A stretch of DNA of 64,000 bases from Paraburkholderia megapolitana (GTDB lineage Bacteria > Pseudomonadota > Gammaproteobacteria > Burkholderiales > Burkholderiaceae), in the NCBI RefSeq assembly GCF_007556815.1, contig NZ_CP041743.1, positions 2,701,001-2,765,000 on the forward strand, read 5' to 3'. Of the stretch, positions 36,228-45,503 are shown in pieces (within the stretch, counting starts at the first letter, position 1; every line of letters starts with the position of its first letter). The notes beneath the pieces are model-generated. The model saw only the letters and a program-made list of their open reading frames with translations. It was not told where the DNA came from and did no database searches. Position numbers and translations under genes: made by a program.

Positions 36228-37472
36228 ATGAGCGAGGTCGGGTCCAACCAACCAGGACAGCGTCGGCACTACGGGCGCATCGTGCTCGTACTGGTACTGC
36301 TGATCGTGATCGCGCTGGTGCTCGTTCACGTGTTGCGCGGGAAGAAGCCCAAGGTCGCCACACCGGCGCAGGTCGTCACCGTGGCCCCGGCGACCCTTGG
36401 AGACATGCCCGAAGTACTGAGCGAACTGGGCACCGTCACGCCGGTCGCAACCGTCACCGTGCTGCCGCAGTTAAGCGGCTACCTCACACAGGTCGCCTAC
36501 CACGAAGGCGAGGATGTGGCGAAAGGCCAGTTCCTCGTGCAGATCGACCCGCGCCAGTACGAGATCGACAAGCAGCAGGCCGAGGCGCAACTGGCGAAGG
36601 ACCTCGCGAGCCTCGCCCAGGCGCGCTCCGACCTCGCGCGCTATACGCAGTTGAACCAGCAGAAATCGATCGCCGAACAAACCTATGTGGACCAGCAGTT
36701 CACGGTCCAGCAGGACGAAGCCGCGGTCAAGGCGGATCGGGCCAATATCGCGCAGTACGAACTCGATCTGGTCTATTGCCACATCACCGCGCCGGTTGCC
36801 GGCCGCGTGGGCCTGCGTCTCGTCGATCCCGGCAATTACGTGACCGCGTCGAGCACGACCGGCGTCGTAGTCATCACCACGATGAAGCCGACCACCGTCG
36901 AATTCACCGTGCCGCAGAACTCGCTCGCCTCCGTGCTGACGCGTTTCAATTCCGGCGCAAAGCTGCCGGTGACCGCGTACACGAGCGACACCAACAAGGA
37001 AATCGCAACCGGTACGCTGTATGCCATCAGCAACCAGATGGCGACGAGCACCGGCACCGTCACCTTACGTGCGACTTACGATAACGATAACGAAGCGCTC
37101 TTCCCCAACGAGTTCGTCAACGTCAAGCTGCAGGTCGACACGCTGCAGAACGCCGTGCTCGTGCCGACGCCCGCCGTGCAGAGCGGCGCGCCCGGCAACT
37201 ACGTGTTTCTCGTCAATGCCGACAACACGGTCTCCGTGCACAAGGTCACGCTCGGCCCCAACGACGGCAAGAACACCGTCATCCTGACCGGACTCACCGC
37301 CGGCAACCGCGTCGTAACCGACGGCATGGACCGCCTGAGCGACGGCGCGAAGATCAGGGTGGCCGGTGCCAAACCCGCCGCGCCGGCAAGCGACGCCGCA
37401 GGCGCATCCGCCGCTCGTGCGCAACACGCCGCGCATCGCCAGGCAGGCGCCGATGCATCGCAAGCCTCGTAA
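36228..37472 (+). CDS. mdtA: RND efflux periplasmic adaptor (MdtA-like)
   Basis: A 414-residue membrane-fusion protein that should bridge the MdtB/C pump and the outer-membrane channel. An N-terminal membrane helix (about residues 17-38, LVLVLLIVIALVLVHVLRG) anchors it. Then comes a beta-barrel/lipoyl part (VTVLPQLSGYLTQVAYHEGEDVAKGQFLVQID, read in parts), an alpha-hairpin (KQQAEAQLAKDLASLAQARSD), and the second lipoyl half (HITAPVAGRVGLRLVDPGNYV). ATG at 36228 has a GAGG site; upstream in-frame residues to 36195 are not needed. First gene of a four-gene operon. The last 35 residues are Ala/Gln/His-rich. Confidence 0.92.
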   Translation: MSEVGSNQPGQRRHYGRIVLVLVLLIVIALVLVHVLRGKKPKVATPAQVVTVAPATLGDMPEVLSELGTVTPVATVTVLPQLSGYLTQVAYHEGEDVAKGQFLVQIDPRQYEIDKQQAEAQLAKDLASLAQARSDLARYTQLNQQKSIAEQTYVDQQFTVQQDEAAVKADRANIAQYELDLVYCHITAPVAGRVGLRLVDPGNYVTASSTTGVVVITTMKPTTVEFTVPQNSLASVLTRFNSGAKLPVTAYTSDTNKEIATGTLYAISNQMATSTGTVTLRATYDNDNEALFPNEFVNVKLQVDTLQNAVLVPTPAVQSGAPGNYVFLVNADNTVSVHKVTLGPNDGKNTVILTGLTAGNRVVTDGMDRLSDGAKIRVAGAKPAAPASDAAGASAARAQHAAHRQAGADASQAS

Positions 37473-37490
37473 CCACGGACCCGCGCGCCG

Positions 37491-40400
37491 ATGAATATTT
37501 CCCGCGTGTTCGTGCTGAGGCCGGTAGCGACCTTGCTGCTGGTGATCGCCCTCGTGATGGTGGGTCTGGTCGCCGTGCGCTTTCTACCGGTCTCCGCGCT
37601 GCCCGACGTCGACTACCCGACGATCCAGGTACAGACCTTCTATCCCGGCGCGAGCCCCGACGTGATGGCAACGACGGTCACCGCGCCGCTCGAGGTGCAG
37701 CTCGGCGAAATTCCCGGCCTGCAGCAGATGACCTCGTTCAGCTCGGATGGATCGTCGGTGATCACGTTGCAGTTCGATCTCGCGCTGAACCTCGACATTG
37801 CGGAACAGGACGTCCAGCAGGCCATCAACGCGGCGAACAGCTACCTGCCGAGCGGCCTGCCCGCACCGCCCACTTACGCCAAGGTGAACCCGGCCGACCA
37901 GCCGATCCTGACGCTCGCCGTCACGTCCACGTCGATGTCGCTGACGCAGTTGCAGGACGCCGCCAACAACCGCCTCGCGATGAAGATCTCCGAGGTGAGC
38001 GGCGTCGGTGTCGTCACCACCTCGGGCGGCAACGTGCCGGCTATCCGGGTCGAGGCCGACCCGCAAAAACTGGCCGCCTACGGCCTGAGTCTCGACGATC
38101 TGCGCACGCTGCTCGGCAACGTCAATGTGAGCCAGCCGAAGGGTAACTTCGACGGCCCGGAACTCGACTACACGATCAACGCCAACGATCAGATCGCCGA
38201 TCCGCAACAGTACCTGGACACGGTCATCGCCTATCAAAACGGCGCGCCCGTGTTCATGCGCGATGTCGCCCGCGTCAGCACGGCCGCGCAGGACACGGCC
38301 CAGGGTGCGTGGTTCAACCACTCGCCAGCGATCATTCTCAACGTGCAGCGTCAGCCGGGGGCGAACGTGATCGCCACCGTCGACCAGATCACGAAGCAGT
38401 TGTCCACGCTCGAAGCGTCGTTGCCCGCAGGCGTAAAAGTCACGGTCGTCGCCGACAGTACGAAGGCGATCCGCTCATCGGTCTCCGACGCCGCGTTCGA
38501 ACTCGCGCTCGCAATCGGGCTCGTGGTGATGGTGATCTTCGTGTTCCTGCGCAATGTGCCGGCAACATTGATCCCGAGCATTTCCGTACCGGTCTCGCTG
38601 ATCGCCACGCTGGCGATGATGTACGAGCTGCACTACTCGATCGACAACCTGTCGCTGATGGCGCTGATCATCGCGACCGGCTTCGTGGTCGACGATTCGA
38701 TCGTGATGATCGAGAACATCGTGCGCTATCTCGAGGAAGGCAAGACGCCGCTCGAGGCCGCGCTCGAAGGTGCCGGGCAGATCGGCTTCACGATCCTGTC
38801 GCTGACCGTGTCGCTGATCGCCGTGCTGATCCCGCTGCTGTTCATGGGCGGCGTGATCGGGCGACTGTTCAGCGAATTCGCGGTCACGCTCGCGGTCACG
38901 ATCGTCATCTCGGCGGTGATTTCGCTGACACTCGTCCCGATGCTCTGCGCGCGCATTCTGCGGGCCCAGGCGCAACGGCATCCGAGCCGCTTCGAGCGCG
39001 TCAGCGAGAACCTGTTCAACAAGACGCTGAACGCCTACGAGAGCGGTTTGCGCTGGGTGCTGGATCACCAGAAGCTGACGCTGACCGTGGCCGTGCTCAC
39101 CCTCGCGCTCACCGGAATCCTGTACGTCGTGATTCCGAAGGGGCTGTTCCCGGTCCAGGACGTCGGCGTGATCGAGGGTCTTAGCGTCGCCGACAACACG
39201 GTGTCCTACCAGGCAATGGCGAAGCGGCAGTCCGCGCTCGCCGAAGCGATCCTGAAAGACCCGGACGTGACCTCGGTGACGTCGTACGTGGGGATCGACG
39301 GCACGAATACGACGCTGAACAACGGTCGCTTCCTGATCAACCTGAAGCAGAAGGACGACCGCTCGTTGAGCGCGGTAGAGATCGCGCGGCGGCTGCAGCA
39401 GGAAGTCGCCGACGTCCCTGGTATCAAGCTGTTCCTGCAGCCCGAGCAGGACCTGACGCTCGACACCACGGTGTCGCCGAACCAGTACAAGTTCGTGCTG
39501 CGCGGACCGAGCCAGCAGGCGTTCCAGAAGTACGTCCCCGAGCTGATCGCGCGGATGCAGAAGATTGCCTCGATCACCGACGTGACGAGCGATATGAACA
39601 ACGACGGCCTAAGCATCAACGTCGAGGTCAACCGGCAACTGGCCGCGCGCTACGGCATCACGCCCGCCACGATCGACAACGCACTCTATGACGCGCTCGG
39701 CCAGCGCATTGTGTCGACGATCTTCCAGCAGTCGGATCAGTACCGCGTGATCCTGGTCGCAAAGCCTGAATCCCTGCCGACCGTGCAGTCGCTCGGCAAC
39801 CTGTATCTACCGAGCCAGACGAGCAGTAGCGGCCAGGTGCCGCTCAACGGCATCGCGACGATCAAGGTCGTCAAGTCGCCGCTCGTGATCAGCCATCTGG
39901 CGCAGTTCCCTGCCGTCACGGTGTCGTTCAACCTCGCGCCGGGCTCGTCGCTGAGCACGGCCGTGGACGAGATCAAGCGCGCCCAGCAGGCCGTGAACCT
40001 GCCGCCGTCGATCACCTCCACGTTCCAGGGCGCCGCGCAGGCGTTCGAGGATTCGCTGTCGAGCGAGGTCTACCTGCTGGTCGCCGCGCTGGTGGCCGTA
40101 TATATCGTGCTCGGCGTGCTGTACGAAAGCTTCGTCCATCCTGTGACGATCCTCTCGACGCTGCCGTCGGCCGGTATCGGCGCGTTGCTCGCGCTGATGA
40201 TCGCGGGCAGCGACCTCGACGTGATCGGCATCATCGGTATCGTGCTGCTGATCGGTATCGTCAAGAAGAACGCGATCATGATCGTGGACTTCGCGCTCGA
40301 CGCCGAGCGCAACCACGGCAAGTCGCCGCGCGACGCGATTTTCGAAGCCTCGCTGCTGCGCTTCCGGCCGATCCTGATGACCACGCTCGCCGCGATGCTC

Positions 40401-40604
40401 GGCGCGCTGCCGCTGCTGCTCGGCACCGGCACGGGTTCCGAGCTGCGCCGGCCGCTCGGTCTGGCGATTATCGGCGGGCTGACGCTGAGCCAGTTGCTGA
40501 CGCTGTTCACGACGCCGGTCATCTATCTGTTCTTCGATCGCCTCGCCGAGCGCGTGCGCCGCAGGCGCAATTCGCAGCCCGGTATCGCTGAGGGCGCGCA
40601 GTGA
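37491..40604 (+). CDS. mdtB: RND efflux transporter MdtB-like (HAE-1 family)
   Basis: A 1037-residue proton-driven exporter with 12 membrane helices and two large periplasmic loops. It begins MNISRVFVLRPVATLLLVI and has SALPDVDYPTIQVQTFYPGASPDVM, read in parts, typical of the family. Helix 4 has the proton-relay Asp pair in TGFVVDDSIVMIENIVRYLE, and helix 10 the Lys in GIVKKNAIMIVDFAL. Length is normal for MdtB (about 1040). It lies 18 bp after mdtA and overlaps mdtC by 4 bp. In E. coli MdtB and MdtC form a mixed trimer that exports bile salts, novobiocin and similar compounds; substrates here are inferred. Confidence 0.95.
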   Translation: MNISRVFVLRPVATLLLVIALVMVGLVAVRFLPVSALPDVDYPTIQVQTFYPGASPDVMATTVTAPLEVQLGEIPGLQQMTSFSSDGSSVITLQFDLALNLDIAEQDVQQAINAANSYLPSGLPAPPTYAKVNPADQPILTLAVTSTSMSLTQLQDAANNRLAMKISEVSGVGVVTTSGGNVPAIRVEADPQKLAAYGLSLDDLRTLLGNVNVSQPKGNFDGPELDYTINANDQIADPQQYLDTVIAYQNGAPVFMRDVARVSTAAQDTAQGAWFNHSPAIILNVQRQPGANVIATVDQITKQLSTLEASLPAGVKVTVVADSTKAIRSSVSDAAFELALAIGLVVMVIFVFLRNVPATLIPSISVPVSLIATLAMMYELHYSIDNLSLMALIIATGFVVDDSIVMIENIVRYLEEGKTPLEAALEGAGQIGFTILSLTVSLIAVLIPLLFMGGVIGRLFSEFAVTLAVTIVISAVISLTLVPMLCARILRAQAQRHPSRFERVSENLFNKTLNAYESGLRWVLDHQKLTLTVAVLTLALTGILYVVIPKGLFPVQDVGVIEGLSVADNTVSYQAMAKRQSALAEAILKDPDVTSVTSYVGIDGTNTTLNNGRFLINLKQKDDRSLSAVEIARRLQQEVADVPGIKLFLQPEQDLTLDTTVSPNQYKFVLRGPSQQAFQKYVPELIARMQKIASITDVTSDMNNDGLSINVEVNRQLAARYGITPATIDNALYDALGQRIVSTIFQQSDQYRVILVAKPESLPTVQSLGNLYLPSQTSSSGQVPLNGIATIKVVKSPLVISHLAQFPAVTVSFNLAPGSSLSTAVDEIKRAQQAVNLPPSITSTFQGAAQAFEDSLSSEVYLLVAALVAVYIVLGVLYESFVHPVTILSTLPSAGIGALLALMIAGSDLDVIGIIGIVLLIGIVKKNAIMIVDFALDAERNHGKSPRDAIFEASLLRFRPILMTTLAAMLGALPLLLGTGTGSELRRPLGLAIIGGLTLSQLLTLFTTPVIYLFFDRLAERVRRRRNSQPGIAEGAQ

Positions 40605-43600
40605 ACATCACGGCGCTCTTTATCGGCAGACCGGTCGCCACGACCTTGCTGGCGATCGCGATTGCGCTGTCCGGCTTGCTGGCCTACTTCCGGCTGCCGG
40701 TCGCGCCGCTGCCGAACATCGCGTTTCCGGTCATCGTCGTGCAGGCGAGCATGGCCGGCGCGAGTCCCGACATCATGGCCTCGACCGTCGCGGAGCCGCT
40801 CGAACGCCGGCTTGGGACGATCGCCGACGTGGCCGAGCTGACCTCGACGAGTTCGGTCGGCTCGTCGCTGATCGTGGTGATGTTCGGTTTGAACCGCGAC
40901 ATCAACGGCGCCGCGCGCGACGTCGAAGCCGCGATCCAGGCCGCCCGCGCCGACCTGCCGAGTACGCTGCGCAGCAACCCGATCTACCGCGAATACAATC
41001 CGGCCGATTCGCCGATCATGGTGCTCGCGCTGACCTCGAAGACGCTGACGCTCGCGCAGCTCTACGACTCGACCGATTCGGTCATCCAGCAGCAGTTGTC
41101 GCAGGTTACCGGCGTGGGCCAGATTACGCTTGGCGGCGGCGCGCTGCCGTCGGTGCGCGTCGAACTGGACCCGGGCAAGCTCAACAGTTACGGCGTCGGC
41201 CTCGAAGACGTGCGGGCCGCCATCAGTGCCGCCAACGCCAACAGCGCGAAAGGTCATCTCGATCTAAATGGCCAGCGCTACCAGGTCACTTCCAACGATC
41301 AGGCCACCAAGGCGAAGGATTACCTCGACCTTGTCATCGCCTATCGCAACGGCGCGCCGCTGATGCTGCGCGACGTCGCGCAGGTCATCGATTCGAACGA
41401 AAACATCCGCAACGCGGGGCTCTTTAACGGCAAGTCCGCCGTGCTGGCGATCATCTATCCGACGCCCGGCAGCAACGTGGTCAACACGGTCAAGCAGATC
41501 AACAACGTGTTGCCGTCCATCGAAGCCACGTTGCCGAAAGACGTGCACGTCGAAGTCGCGATCGATGCGTCGCAATCGGTCGATGCCTCGGTGCAGGACA
41601 CGTTGCGCACGCTGTTCATCGCCGTGCTGCTCGTGATCGGCGTCGTGTTCGTGTTCCTGCGCTCGCCGCGCGCGGTGCTCGTGCCGGCTGTCGCGTTACC
41701 ACTGTCGATCATCGGGACGTTCGGGCCGATGTACCTGCTCGGCTACAGCATCGACAACCTCTCGCTGATGGCGTTGACGATCAGTACGGGCTTCGTGGTC
41801 GACGATGCCGTCGTCGTGCTGGAAAATGCGACGCGCTACCTCGAAGCCGGCCTCAGTCCGCGCGAAGCCGCCTTGCGCGGCAGCCAGGAGGTGAGCTTCA
41901 CCGTGGTCTCGATGAGCCTGTCGCTGATCGCGGTGTTCCTGCCGATCCTGCTGATGCCCGGCATCCTCGGCCTGCTGTTCCACGAATTTTCGGTGACGCT
42001 TTCTATTGCAATCATGATCTCGCTGGTGGTCTCGCTGACCGTCACGCCGACCATGTGTGCGTACGTGCTGACCCGCAAAAACGCGGGACATTCCAGCGCG
42101 CGCTGGGGGCTCTGGGTGGAAAACCAGTTCGAGCGCTTCAAGGCGGCCTATTCGCGCTCGCTCGACGCCGTACTCGATCATGCGCTGATCTGCATCCTGA
42201 CGCTGATCGGTCTGCTCGTGCTCAACATCTTCCTGCTGCGCTTCGTGCCGGGTACGTTCTTTCCGGAGCAGGACAACGGCATCCTGATTGGCCAGATCAT
42301 CGCGGACCAGAGCATTTCGTTCACCGCAATGGAGAAGAAACTCGCGCAGTTGCAGGCGATCGTGCAAACCGATCCGGCTGTCGCGTCGGTGGCCGGCTTT
42401 ACCGGCGGCCGCGCGCTCAATACCGCGCAGGTCTTCATCGAGTTGAAACCGCTCGCCCAACGCCACGCGTCCGCCACCGAGGTCGTCAACCGCCTGCGTC
42501 CGCGGTTGAGCCAGGTATCCGGCGCGCAGCTGTTCCTGCAGGCTGCGCAGGATCTGCGCATCGGCGGCCGGCAGTCGGCCGCCGAGTATCAGTACACGCT
42601 GACCAGCGACGATTCCGCGGCGTTGTTCAAATGGACGCCGTTGCTCGTCGACGAACTCAACAAACACCGTGCGCAGATTCAGGATGTGAACTCGGACTTG
42701 CAGCAACACGGCTTGCAGACCCTGATCAACATCAATCGCGCGACTGCGATGCGCTACAGTTTTCAGCCCAACCAGATCGACAACGTGCTGTACGACGCAT
42801 TTGGCCAGCGCACCGTGTCGACGATCTATAACGCGGTCAACCAGTACTTCGTCGTGATGGAAGTCGCGCCGAAATACTGGCAATACCCGCAGACGCTCAA
42901 CCAGATCTTCATGAGCACGGCCGCGGGCAATGCCAACGGCACGCAGCAGACGCAGATGCCCGGCGGCACGGTGAGCGCTGTCAATACCGCGCAGAGCACG
43001 GCCGCCGGCACCAACTCGCTGAACTCGAACGCCGAAGCGAACCAGACCACCAATAGCATCGCCAACAGCAAGGGCGGCAGCTCGAGCGGCAGCGCGGACA
43101 GCACCTCCGCCGAAACCATGGTGCCGTTGCCGGCGTTCATGACTTACAGCAACAGTCAAACGGCGACCCAGGTGAGCCATCAAAGCGGCCTCGTCGCCGC
43201 GACCGTGTCGTTCAATCTGCCGCTCGGCGGCTCGCTCAGTACGGCCTCGGCGATACTCGACCAGGCCTCCCGCGACATTGGCATGCCCGCCTCGATTCAC
43301 GGCTCGTTTGCCGGCGCGGCGCAAGCGTATTCGCAATCGGCCGGGACCATTCCGCTGCTGATCCTCGCCGCGCTCTTCGTGGTCTACCTCGTGCTCGGTA
43401 TCCTCTACGAAAGCGCGATCCACCCGATCACGATCCTCTCGACCCTGCCGTCGGCCCTGATCGGTGCGACGCTCGCCATGCTCGTGTTCGGCACGTCGTT
43501 CTCGGCGATCGCCTTTATCGGCATCATGCTGCTGATCGGCATCGTCAAGAAAAACGGCATCATGATGGTCGACGTCGCGATCCACCTGCAACGCACCGAA

Positions 43601-43930
43601 GGGCAGAATGCGCGGGAGGCCATGCATAACGCGGCCGTCGTGCGGCTGCGTCCGATCATGATGACGACCTTCGCCGCCGTGCTCGGCGCCGTGCCGCTCA
43701 CGATCGGCATCGGCCAGGGCGCGTCGCTGCGCCAGCCGCTCGGTATTACGGTGATGGGCGGTCTGATCGTCAGCCAGGCCTTTACGCTGTACACGACGCC
43801 TGTGATCTATCTGTACCTCGACCGTTTGCGTGCGAGGCTTGCACGGTGGTCTGCACGCATGCCGTGGAGCAGACAGCAGGAAAACCCGCATACGCCCGAT
43901 ACCCCGGCTACACCGGAAACCAAGGCATGA
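40601..43930 (+). CDS. mdtC: RND efflux transporter MdtC-like, with an extra low-complexity insert
   Basis: A 1109-residue exporter, about 80 longer than usual for MdtC. It starts with GTG in a GTGA overlap with mdtB (NITALFIGRPVATTLLAIAI). Helix 4 has TGFVVDDAVVVLENATRYLE, and helix 10 GIVKKNGIMMVDVAI. Most of the extra length is a Gln/Asn/Ser/Thr/Ala-rich insert at residues about 774-838 (42919-43117), between the conserved QIFMSTAAGN and MVPLPAFMTY in the second periplasmic loop. The insert keeps the frame and the codons look like the rest. It forms the mixed pump with MdtB. Confidence 0.93.
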   Translation: MNITALFIGRPVATTLLAIAIALSGLLAYFRLPVAPLPNIAFPVIVVQASMAGASPDIMASTVAEPLERRLGTIADVAELTSTSSVGSSLIVVMFGLNRDINGAARDVEAAIQAARADLPSTLRSNPIYREYNPADSPIMVLALTSKTLTLAQLYDSTDSVIQQQLSQVTGVGQITLGGGALPSVRVELDPGKLNSYGVGLEDVRAAISAANANSAKGHLDLNGQRYQVTSNDQATKAKDYLDLVIAYRNGAPLMLRDVAQVIDSNENIRNAGLFNGKSAVLAIIYPTPGSNVVNTVKQINNVLPSIEATLPKDVHVEVAIDASQSVDASVQDTLRTLFIAVLLVIGVVFVFLRSPRAVLVPAVALPLSIIGTFGPMYLLGYSIDNLSLMALTISTGFVVDDAVVVLENATRYLEAGLSPREAALRGSQEVSFTVVSMSLSLIAVFLPILLMPGILGLLFHEFSVTLSIAIMISLVVSLTVTPTMCAYVLTRKNAGHSSARWGLWVENQFERFKAAYSRSLDAVLDHALICILTLIGLLVLNIFLLRFVPGTFFPEQDNGILIGQIIADQSISFTAMEKKLAQLQAIVQTDPAVASVAGFTGGRALNTAQVFIELKPLAQRHASATEVVNRLRPRLSQVSGAQLFLQAAQDLRIGGRQSAAEYQYTLTSDDSAALFKWTPLLVDELNKHRAQIQDVNSDLQQHGLQTLININRATAMRYSFQPNQIDNVLYDAFGQRTVSTIYNAVNQYFVVMEVAPKYWQYPQTLNQIFMSTAAGNANGTQQTQMPGGTVSAVNTAQSTAAGTNSLNSNAEANQTTNSIANSKGGSSSGSADSTSAETMVPLPAFMTYSNSQTATQVSHQSGLVAATVSFNLPLGGSLSTASAILDQASRDIGMPASIHGSFAGAAQAYSQSAGTIPLLILAALFVVYLVLGILYESAIHPITILSTLPSALIGATLAMLVFGTSFSAIAFIGIMLLIGIVKKNGIMMVDVAIHLQRTEGQNAREAMHNAAVVRLRPIMMTTFAAVLGAVPLTIGIGQGASLRQPLGITVMGGLIVSQAFTLYTTPVIYLYLDRLRARLARWSARMPWSRQQENPHTPDTPATPETKA
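42919..43117 (+). repeat. Low-complexity Q/N/S/T insert in MdtC-like pump
   Basis: About 65 residues rich in Gln, Asn, Ser, Thr, Ala and Gly (for example NGTQQTQMPGG, NSNAEANQTTNSIANSKGG), where family members usually have a short turn before the VPL strand. Probably a disordered loop exposed in the periplasm. Confidence 0.75.
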
Positions 43931-45402
43931 AGATGAAGACACCCCGTCTGCCGCTGGTCGCCGCGCTCGCCTTGCTGCTTGGCGGTTGCATGGTCGGCCC
44001 GGATTATCGCCGGCCCCCCGTGCCCGTCGCCGCGACCTACAAGGAACTGCCCGGCTGGACCCAGGCCGAACCCGCTGCGTCCGCACCGAAGGGCGACTGG
44101 TGGACTGCGTTTAACGATCCGCTGATCGATCAGCTCGAACCGCTCGTGTCCGTGTCGAACCAGACCGTGCGCCAGGACTACGCGAACTATCAGCAGGCGC
44201 TTGCCGAAGTGCGGGAGGCGCGCAGCCAGTTGTTCCCGACCATCGGAGTCACGGGGTCGGCCACGCGTGCGCGTAGTGCGACCGGCTCCGCCAGCACGAA
44301 TCTGCCACCCATCAATTCCGGCACGCTCGAAGGCACAGCGAGCTGGACACTCGATCTGTGGGGCCAGGTGCGACGTACGATCGAGCAGAACGCGGCGACC
44401 GCCCAGGTCGACGAAGCGACGCTCGCCAACGCGACGCTCTCGGAACAGATTTCGCTCGCGAGCGACATCATCCAGTTGCGCATCAGCGATGCGAACATCG
44501 ATCTGCTGCAGAAGACCGTCGAGGCGTACCAGCAATATCTGCGCGTCGTCGCCGATCAGGATCACGCCGGCACCGTGCCGCCGTCGAACCTCATCACGGC
44601 GCGCGAACAACTCGAAAGCGCGCAGGCGAGCCTGATTTCACTCGGCGTCGCGCGCGCGCAGTACGCGCACGCGATTGCGGTACTGGTCGGCAAGAACCCG
44701 GAAGATCTGGACATTCCGCATAGCACGGCGTTGCCGACGCTGCCGACAATTCCAGTCGGCGTGCCGTCGACACTGCTCGAACGCAGGCCCGATATCGCCG
44801 CTGCCGAACGTGCGATGGCGGCCCAGAACGCCGCAATCGGCGTGGCTGTGGCGGCCTACTATCCGACCATTTCGTTGTCCGCACTGGACGGGTTTTCGCA
44901 GGCGCCGCTGTCCGGTTTGCTGCATGCGGCCAATCGTGTGTGGTCGCTCGGCGCAAACGCGACCGGGACGCTATTCGATGGCGGCGAACGCCACGCGGAA
45001 GTCGACGCTGCGAAGGCTGCTTATGACGCAGCGGTGGCCAGCTATCGCGGCACTGTGCTGAACGCATTCGCCAACGTCGAGAACGACCTGTCCGGTCTGC
45101 GCATTCTCGCGCAGCAGGCCGACGCGCTGGACAGCGCCGTGCGCGATGCAACCGAGGGTTCGAAGATCGCATTCAACGAGTACCAGGCCGGTACGGTCGA
45201 CTACACCACCGTGGCGACTGCGCTCGCCACGCAGTTGAGCGATCAGCAGACTGCGCTGAATGTGCAGGAACAGCGTCTGCTCGATGCGGCTTCGTTGTTC
45301 GGCGATCTGGGTGGCGGCTGGTCTGCCGGTCAGTTGTGCGATCCGCGGCATGCGCAGTGCGCGGGGACGCCGAAACAGGCTTCCGAGCAGGCTGCGAAGT
45401 AG
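43927..45402 (+). CDS. Outer-membrane efflux lipoprotein (NodT/OprM family)
   Basis: A 491-residue channel that should complete the tripartite MdtABC-like pump. The signal peptide ends in a lipobox, LLLGGCMVGPDY, giving an acylated Cys and the standard NodT/OprM mature start. Long helices of the TolC-type tunnel follow in two repeats (YANYQQALAEVREARSQLFP; AAERAMAAQNAAIGVAVAAY with PTISLSALDGFSQ). ATG at 43927 overlaps the mdtC stop by 4 bp (ATGA). A longer frame from 43846 lies inside mdtC and lacks a signal. Last gene of the operon; a strong hairpin follows. Confidence 0.93.
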   Translation: MKMKTPRLPLVAALALLLGGCMVGPDYRRPPVPVAATYKELPGWTQAEPAASAPKGDWWTAFNDPLIDQLEPLVSVSNQTVRQDYANYQQALAEVREARSQLFPTIGVTGSATRARSATGSASTNLPPINSGTLEGTASWTLDLWGQVRRTIEQNAATAQVDEATLANATLSEQISLASDIIQLRISDANIDLLQKTVEAYQQYLRVVADQDHAGTVPPSNLITAREQLESAQASLISLGVARAQYAHAIAVLVGKNPEDLDIPHSTALPTLPTIPVGVPSTLLERRPDIAAAERAMAAQNAAIGVAVAAYYPTISLSALDGFSQAPLSGLLHAANRVWSLGANATGTLFDGGERHAEVDAAKAAYDAAVASYRGTVLNAFANVENDLSGLRILAQQADALDSAVRDATEGSKIAFNEYQAGTVDYTTVATALATQLSDQQTALNVQEQRLLDAASLFGDLGGGWSAGQLCDPRHAQCAGTPKQASEQAAK

Positions 45403-45431
45403 TGAGTGCAGCGGGCGGTTCGTCATAGAAC

Positions 45432-45471
45432 CGGGCGGGCCTGCGCCATACACACCGGCGCAGCCCGCCCG
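45432..45471. terminator. GC-rich hairpin between convergent OMF and S53 genes
   Basis: A 15-bp stem with one bulged C (45432-45447 pairing with 45457-45471) and a 9-base loop. There is no T-run. It lies between the stops of the efflux operon and the S53 peptidase, so it may end transcripts from both sides. Confidence 0.55.
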
Positions 45472-45503
45472 CCTACATACCACTCAGATCCGCATACGAA
45501 TCA

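Noticed and set aside
41696..44086. A 796-codon open frame antisense to mdtC and the outer-membrane gene
   Set aside because: Same kind of shadow: Arg/His/Asp-rich, no domains, opposite conserved RND and OMF genes.
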